Origin: CAJUOR01 sp964596105
GTDB lineage: Bacteria > Bacillota_I > Bacilli_A > Erysipelotrichales > Coprobacillaceae
Assembly: GCA_964596105.1 (NCBI GenBank)
Contig: CAZQRT010000060.1
Location: forward strand, 1 to 7,554
Reading direction: 5' to 3'
DNA length: 7,554 bases
A program made the position numbers and the translations under genes. Positions 5,576 through 7,554 of the stretch are shown here, in pieces; the first letter of the stretch is position 1, and every line of letters begins with the position of its first letter. Below the pieces are notes generated by a model, which was not told the origin of the DNA, made no database searches, and worked only from the letters and a program-made list of their open reading frames with translations.

Positions 5576-6832
5576 ATGGACAAAGTTCGCGCCTTTGATA
5601 CCCTGAAAAGGCTCGCTTTTGAGCGTGTTTCCGGCACGGAAAAAGAGCTGGAAGCGGCTCATCTCATTATCAGCGAATGTGAGAAAATCGGGGTGGAGGC
5701 ACACCTTGAAGACTTTGAAATTCCCCAGCCGAATGTCACGAATGTCAAATTAGAGATGACAAAGCCGGAGGTCAAGGAGTTCTACTGCACCGGACAGGGC
5801 CGCAGCGGAACCACGCCGCCGGAGGGCATTAAGGCTCCATTAGTCTACTTAAATGACGCCAAGGCGGTCGATATGATTGATGTCAAGGGCAAGATCGTCC
5901 TTTCCACCGCCGGCATGGGCGGCGATTTAAGGAAGAAGCTGGTCGAGAAAGGTGCCGTCGGCTATATTGTCACCTGGGGCGGCTTCTATGATGACGACAT
6001 CATGAAAACGCAGGTTCCGCACCGTTTCGCACGTTTTAAACCGGATGACACGTCCAACTTCCCGGGCGTGATGATGAATCTCTATACCGCTGAGCAGCTC
6101 TTGAAAGAAAAGCCGGAAGAGGTCCATATGATCCTGGAGCAGGACGGCGACGCGAAAGGGACTAGCCGCAATGTGGTCGCGACCATTCCGGGCACGGATT
6201 TAAAAGACGAGACGGTGGTTTTCTCCGCGCATTATGACTCGGTTGAGTTTTCCAGCGGGGCCTGGGACAATGGCACCGGATCGATTACGATCATGGAGTT
6301 AATGCACTACTTCCATGAGCATCAGCCGCGCCGCACGGTGAAGTTTGTATGGTGCGGATCGGAAGAGATCGGCCTGTTAGGATCGTGGGCTTACTGCGAG
6401 CAGCATAAAGAAGAACTGGAAAAGATTATTCTCAATATTAATTTCGATATGACCGGTGTATTGATGGGCACGCAGATGGTGTTTGGTTCGGTGGACCGTT
6501 CGATCGTGGACCGCGCCGTTTACCTGGGCAAGGTCAAGGGTCTGTATCTGGGAAGTCATATGGGCATGATGTCCAGTGACTCTTCAAGTTTCGCTTTGCA
6601 TGGCGTGCCGGCGATCTGCTTTGGTACGATGGGACCGCGCGGGGGCGCTGAGATTCACAGCCGCCGCGATACCATGGAGCATCTGGATCCGGACCGCTTT
6701 ATCGAGTTATGCGAGTTTGTCGCCGAGTTCTCCAGTGAGATTATCAACGCGGCCATCAACGTGGTGCCAAGAGAACTGCCGAAAGAGGCCAAGGATCAGG
6801 AGCAGATGATGCGTGACCGCTTAGGTTTTTAA
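5576..6832 (+). CDS. M28-family metallopeptidase (paralogue B)
   Basis: This 418-residue paralogue of the divergent neighbour has the same domain order and no signal peptide, so it is probably cytoplasmic. It has a PA-like insert at about 85-190 (APLVYLND...MIDVKGKIVLS...GAVGYIVTWGG) within an M28 core. Metal and catalytic residues are intact: His219 (SAHYDSV), Asp231 (GAWDN), Glu263-Glu264 (CGSEEIGLLGS), Asp291 (NINFDMTG), His361 (IHSRRDT). The stretch around residues 198-294 is about three quarters identical to paralogue A by eye. The segment after Asp291, which shapes the substrate pocket in this family, is much more different. It lacks the K/E-rich tail of A and ends shortly after EAKDQEQMMRDR. 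The start has a near-perfect AAGGAGGT 6 bases upstream. Role: probably removal of N-terminal residues from peptides; specificity unknown. A bidirectional hairpin follows the stop. Confidence 0.92.
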   Translation: MDKVRAFDTLKRLAFERVSGTEKELEAAHLIISECEKIGVEAHLEDFEIPQPNVTNVKLEMTKPEVKEFYCTGQGRSGTTPPEGIKAPLVYLNDAKAVDMIDVKGKIVLSTAGMGGDLRKKLVEKGAVGYIVTWGGFYDDDIMKTQVPHRFARFKPDDTSNFPGVMMNLYTAEQLLKEKPEEVHMILEQDGDAKGTSRNVVATIPGTDLKDETVVFSAHYDSVEFSSGAWDNGTGSITIMELMHYFHEHQPRRTVKFVWCGSEEIGLLGSWAYCEQHKEELEKIILNINFDMTGVLMGTQMVFGSVDRSIVDRAVYLGKVKGLYLGSHMGMMSSDSSSFALHGVPAICFGTMGPRGGAEIHSRRDTMEHLDPDRFIELCEFVAEFSSEIINAAINVVPRELPKEAKDQEQMMRDRLGF

Positions 6833-6838
6833 GCAAAG

Positions 6839-6867
6839 AAAAAGGGTAGCGTAAGCTACCTTTTTTT
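6839..6867. terminator. Bidirectional intrinsic terminator
   Basis: A GGTAGC/GCTACC core (6845-6850 with 6855-6860) has a GTAA tetraloop and is flanked by A residues (6839-6843) facing seven T residues (6861-6867). The stem extends through A-T pairs and one G-T pair. It gives a U-tract in both directions and ends both the plus-strand M28 gene and the minus-strand rubrerythrin, whose TAA (6868-6866) overlaps the T-run. Confidence 0.88.
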
Positions 6868-7411
6868 ACTTAAAATATCTTTTCAGCAAGCCTTCGAACG
6901 CTTTGCCGTGGCGCGCTTCATCGCGGGCCATTTCATGAACGGTGTCATGGATCGCGTCAAGGTTGGCGGCTTTCGCCCGTTTCGCAAGATCGGTCTTGCC
7001 GGCGGTAGCGCCGTTTTCCGCGGCGACGCGCAGTTCCAGGTTCTTCTTGGTGGAATCGGTAACGACCTCACCTAACAATTCCGCGAACTTGGCAGCGTGC
7101 TCAGCCTCTTCCCAGGCAGCCTTTTCATAGTAAAGGCCGATTTCCGGATAACCTTCACGATGAGCGACTCTCGCCATAGCCAGATACATGCCGACCTCGG
7201 AGCATTCACCCTCATAGTTCGAACGTAAATCAGCGATAATATCCTCGCTGACGCCCTTAGCGACGCCAACGACATGCTCACTGGCCCAGGTCAAACCTTC
7301 TTCTTCCTGCTTGACAAACTTTTCAGCGGGAACCTTGCATACCGGGCACTGTGCCGGCGGGGTGTCGCCTTCATATACATAGCCGCATACGCTGCAAACC
7401 CATTTTGCCAT
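6866..7411 (-). CDS. rbr: Reverse rubrerythrin (N-terminal rubredoxin domain, C-terminal diiron domain)
   Basis: This 181-residue non-heme iron peroxidase reduces H2O2 to water with electrons from NAD(P)H via redox partners. It is a main peroxide and oxygen defence of anaerobes. The rubredoxin-like domain comes first (residues ~1-35) with Cys6-x-x-Cys9 and Cys22-x-x-Cys25 holding one iron. The ferritin-like domain follows (~50-180) with likely diiron ligands Glu69 (EGEC), Glu102 and His105 (EAEH), Glu132 (AAENG), and Glu165 and His168 (EARH). The classic rubrerythrin has the opposite order, so this is the 'reverse' type described in Clostridium. The start has AAGGAGG (complement of 7421-7427) 9 bases upstream. 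It is monocistronic, with its own promoter upstream and a shared terminator downstream. In clostridia such genes are commonly PerR-regulated, but I see no clear PerR box here. Confidence 0.95.
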   Translation of the reverse strand: MAKWVCSVCGYVYEGDTPPAQCPVCKVPAEKFVKQEEEGLTWASEHVVGVAKGVSEDIIADLRSNYEGECSEVGMYLAMARVAHREGYPEIGLYYEKAAWEEAEHAAKFAELLGEVVTDSTKKNLELRVAAENGATAGKTDLAKRAKAANLDAIHDTVHEMARDEARHGKAFEGLLKRYFK

Positions 7412-7439
7412 GTTTTCATTCCTCCTTTTTCACACCCCT

Positions 7440-7468
7440 ATTTTAATCTATTTTGCCGCTTTTAGAAA
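7440..7468 (-). promoter_or_regulatory. Probable promoter of the rubrerythrin gene
   Basis: On the minus strand TTTCTA (7468-7463), a 17-base spacer and TAAAAT (7445-7440) form a sigma-A-like promoter with a good -10 (5 of 6) and a weak -35 (3 of 6). Transcription would begin near 7433, about 22 bases before the ATG at 7411, enough to include the Shine-Dalgarno site. Confidence 0.45.
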
Positions 7469-7484
7469 GAACTTTTATCTTAAA

Positions 7485-7498
7485 TTTCCATTTGGAAA
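7485..7498. promoter_or_regulatory. Operator-like dyad upstream of rubrerythrin
   Basis: TTTCCA-TT-TGGAAA is a perfect 6-bp inverted repeat with a 2-base centre, lying 17 bases upstream of the proposed -35 box. This position suits an activator or regulator site. It does not resemble the published PerR or Fur boxes. In AT-rich DNA a dyad this size can occur by chance. The rest of 7499-7554 shows no coding region or RNA gene. Confidence 0.33.
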
Positions 7499-7554
7499 AT
7501 AGCATACAGAGAGCGCACAATGTGTGTATATTTGTAAATGATGTGAAACTTAAT

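Noticed and set aside
7464..7484. Possible PerR box in the AT-rich stretch upstream of rubrerythrin.
   Set aside because: The region does not approach the TTATAATNATTATAA pattern and has no convincing symmetry.
7516..7532. CACA-A-TGTG repeat and a TATATT box near the right edge that might be a promoter for a plus-strand gene beyond the window.
   Set aside because: The dyad has only 4-bp arms, no acceptable -35 stands at the right distance, and the downstream gene cannot be seen.

Overview
This 7.55 kb chromosomal segment has roughly 50% GC, strong AGGAGG-type ribosome binding sites, AT-rich sigma-A-like promoters and compact intergenic gaps. It carries a KdpDE-type two-component system, a DUF34/NIF3 protein, a Cof-type HAD phosphatase, two M28 metallopeptidases and a reverse rubrerythrin. 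The set suggests an anaerobic member of the Bacillota, perhaps a gut-associated lineage such as the Erysipelotrichia or Clostridia. That placement is inference from gene style; no rRNA or other marker is present.

Layout from left to right. (1) 1-1969, + strand: the 3' part of a KdpD-like sensor kinase, cut by the window edge, overlapping a complete KdpE-like response regulator. (2) 1966-2412, - strand: a UPF0303/DUF336 (HbpS-like) protein that meets kdpE tail to tail with a 4-base overlap and no visible terminator. (3) 2433-4075, + strand: a good promoter, then a NIF3-family metal protein and a Cof-type HAD phosphatase joined by TAATG. (4) 4077-4100: a bidirectional terminator. (5) 4099-5403 (-) and 5576-6832 (+): two divergently transcribed paralogous M28 metallopeptidases, both apparently cytoplasmic, sharing a 172-base control region that holds a promoter for each side and a 13-bp palindrome. 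(6) 6839-6867: a second bidirectional terminator. (7) 6866-7411, - strand: a reverse rubrerythrin with its probable promoter at 7440-7468. The last 143 bases are its upstream region, including a small dyad.

How the genes work together: KdpDE-type systems respond to K+ limitation or osmotic and ionic stress, usually acting on kdpFABC, which is not in this window. The rubrerythrin detoxifies peroxide and oxygen in anaerobes. The M28 pair probably trims peptides inside the cell. NIF3 and the HAD enzyme form a two-gene unit with an unknown shared purpose. I see no mobile element, CRISPR array, tRNA, rRNA, phage gene or defence system. No gap exceeds 300 bases. The region reads as ordinary core or housekeeping chromosome. 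The most interesting parts are the divergent M28 paralogues with their shared control region and the NIF3-HAD pair. I found no convincing evidence of a previously undescribed system.
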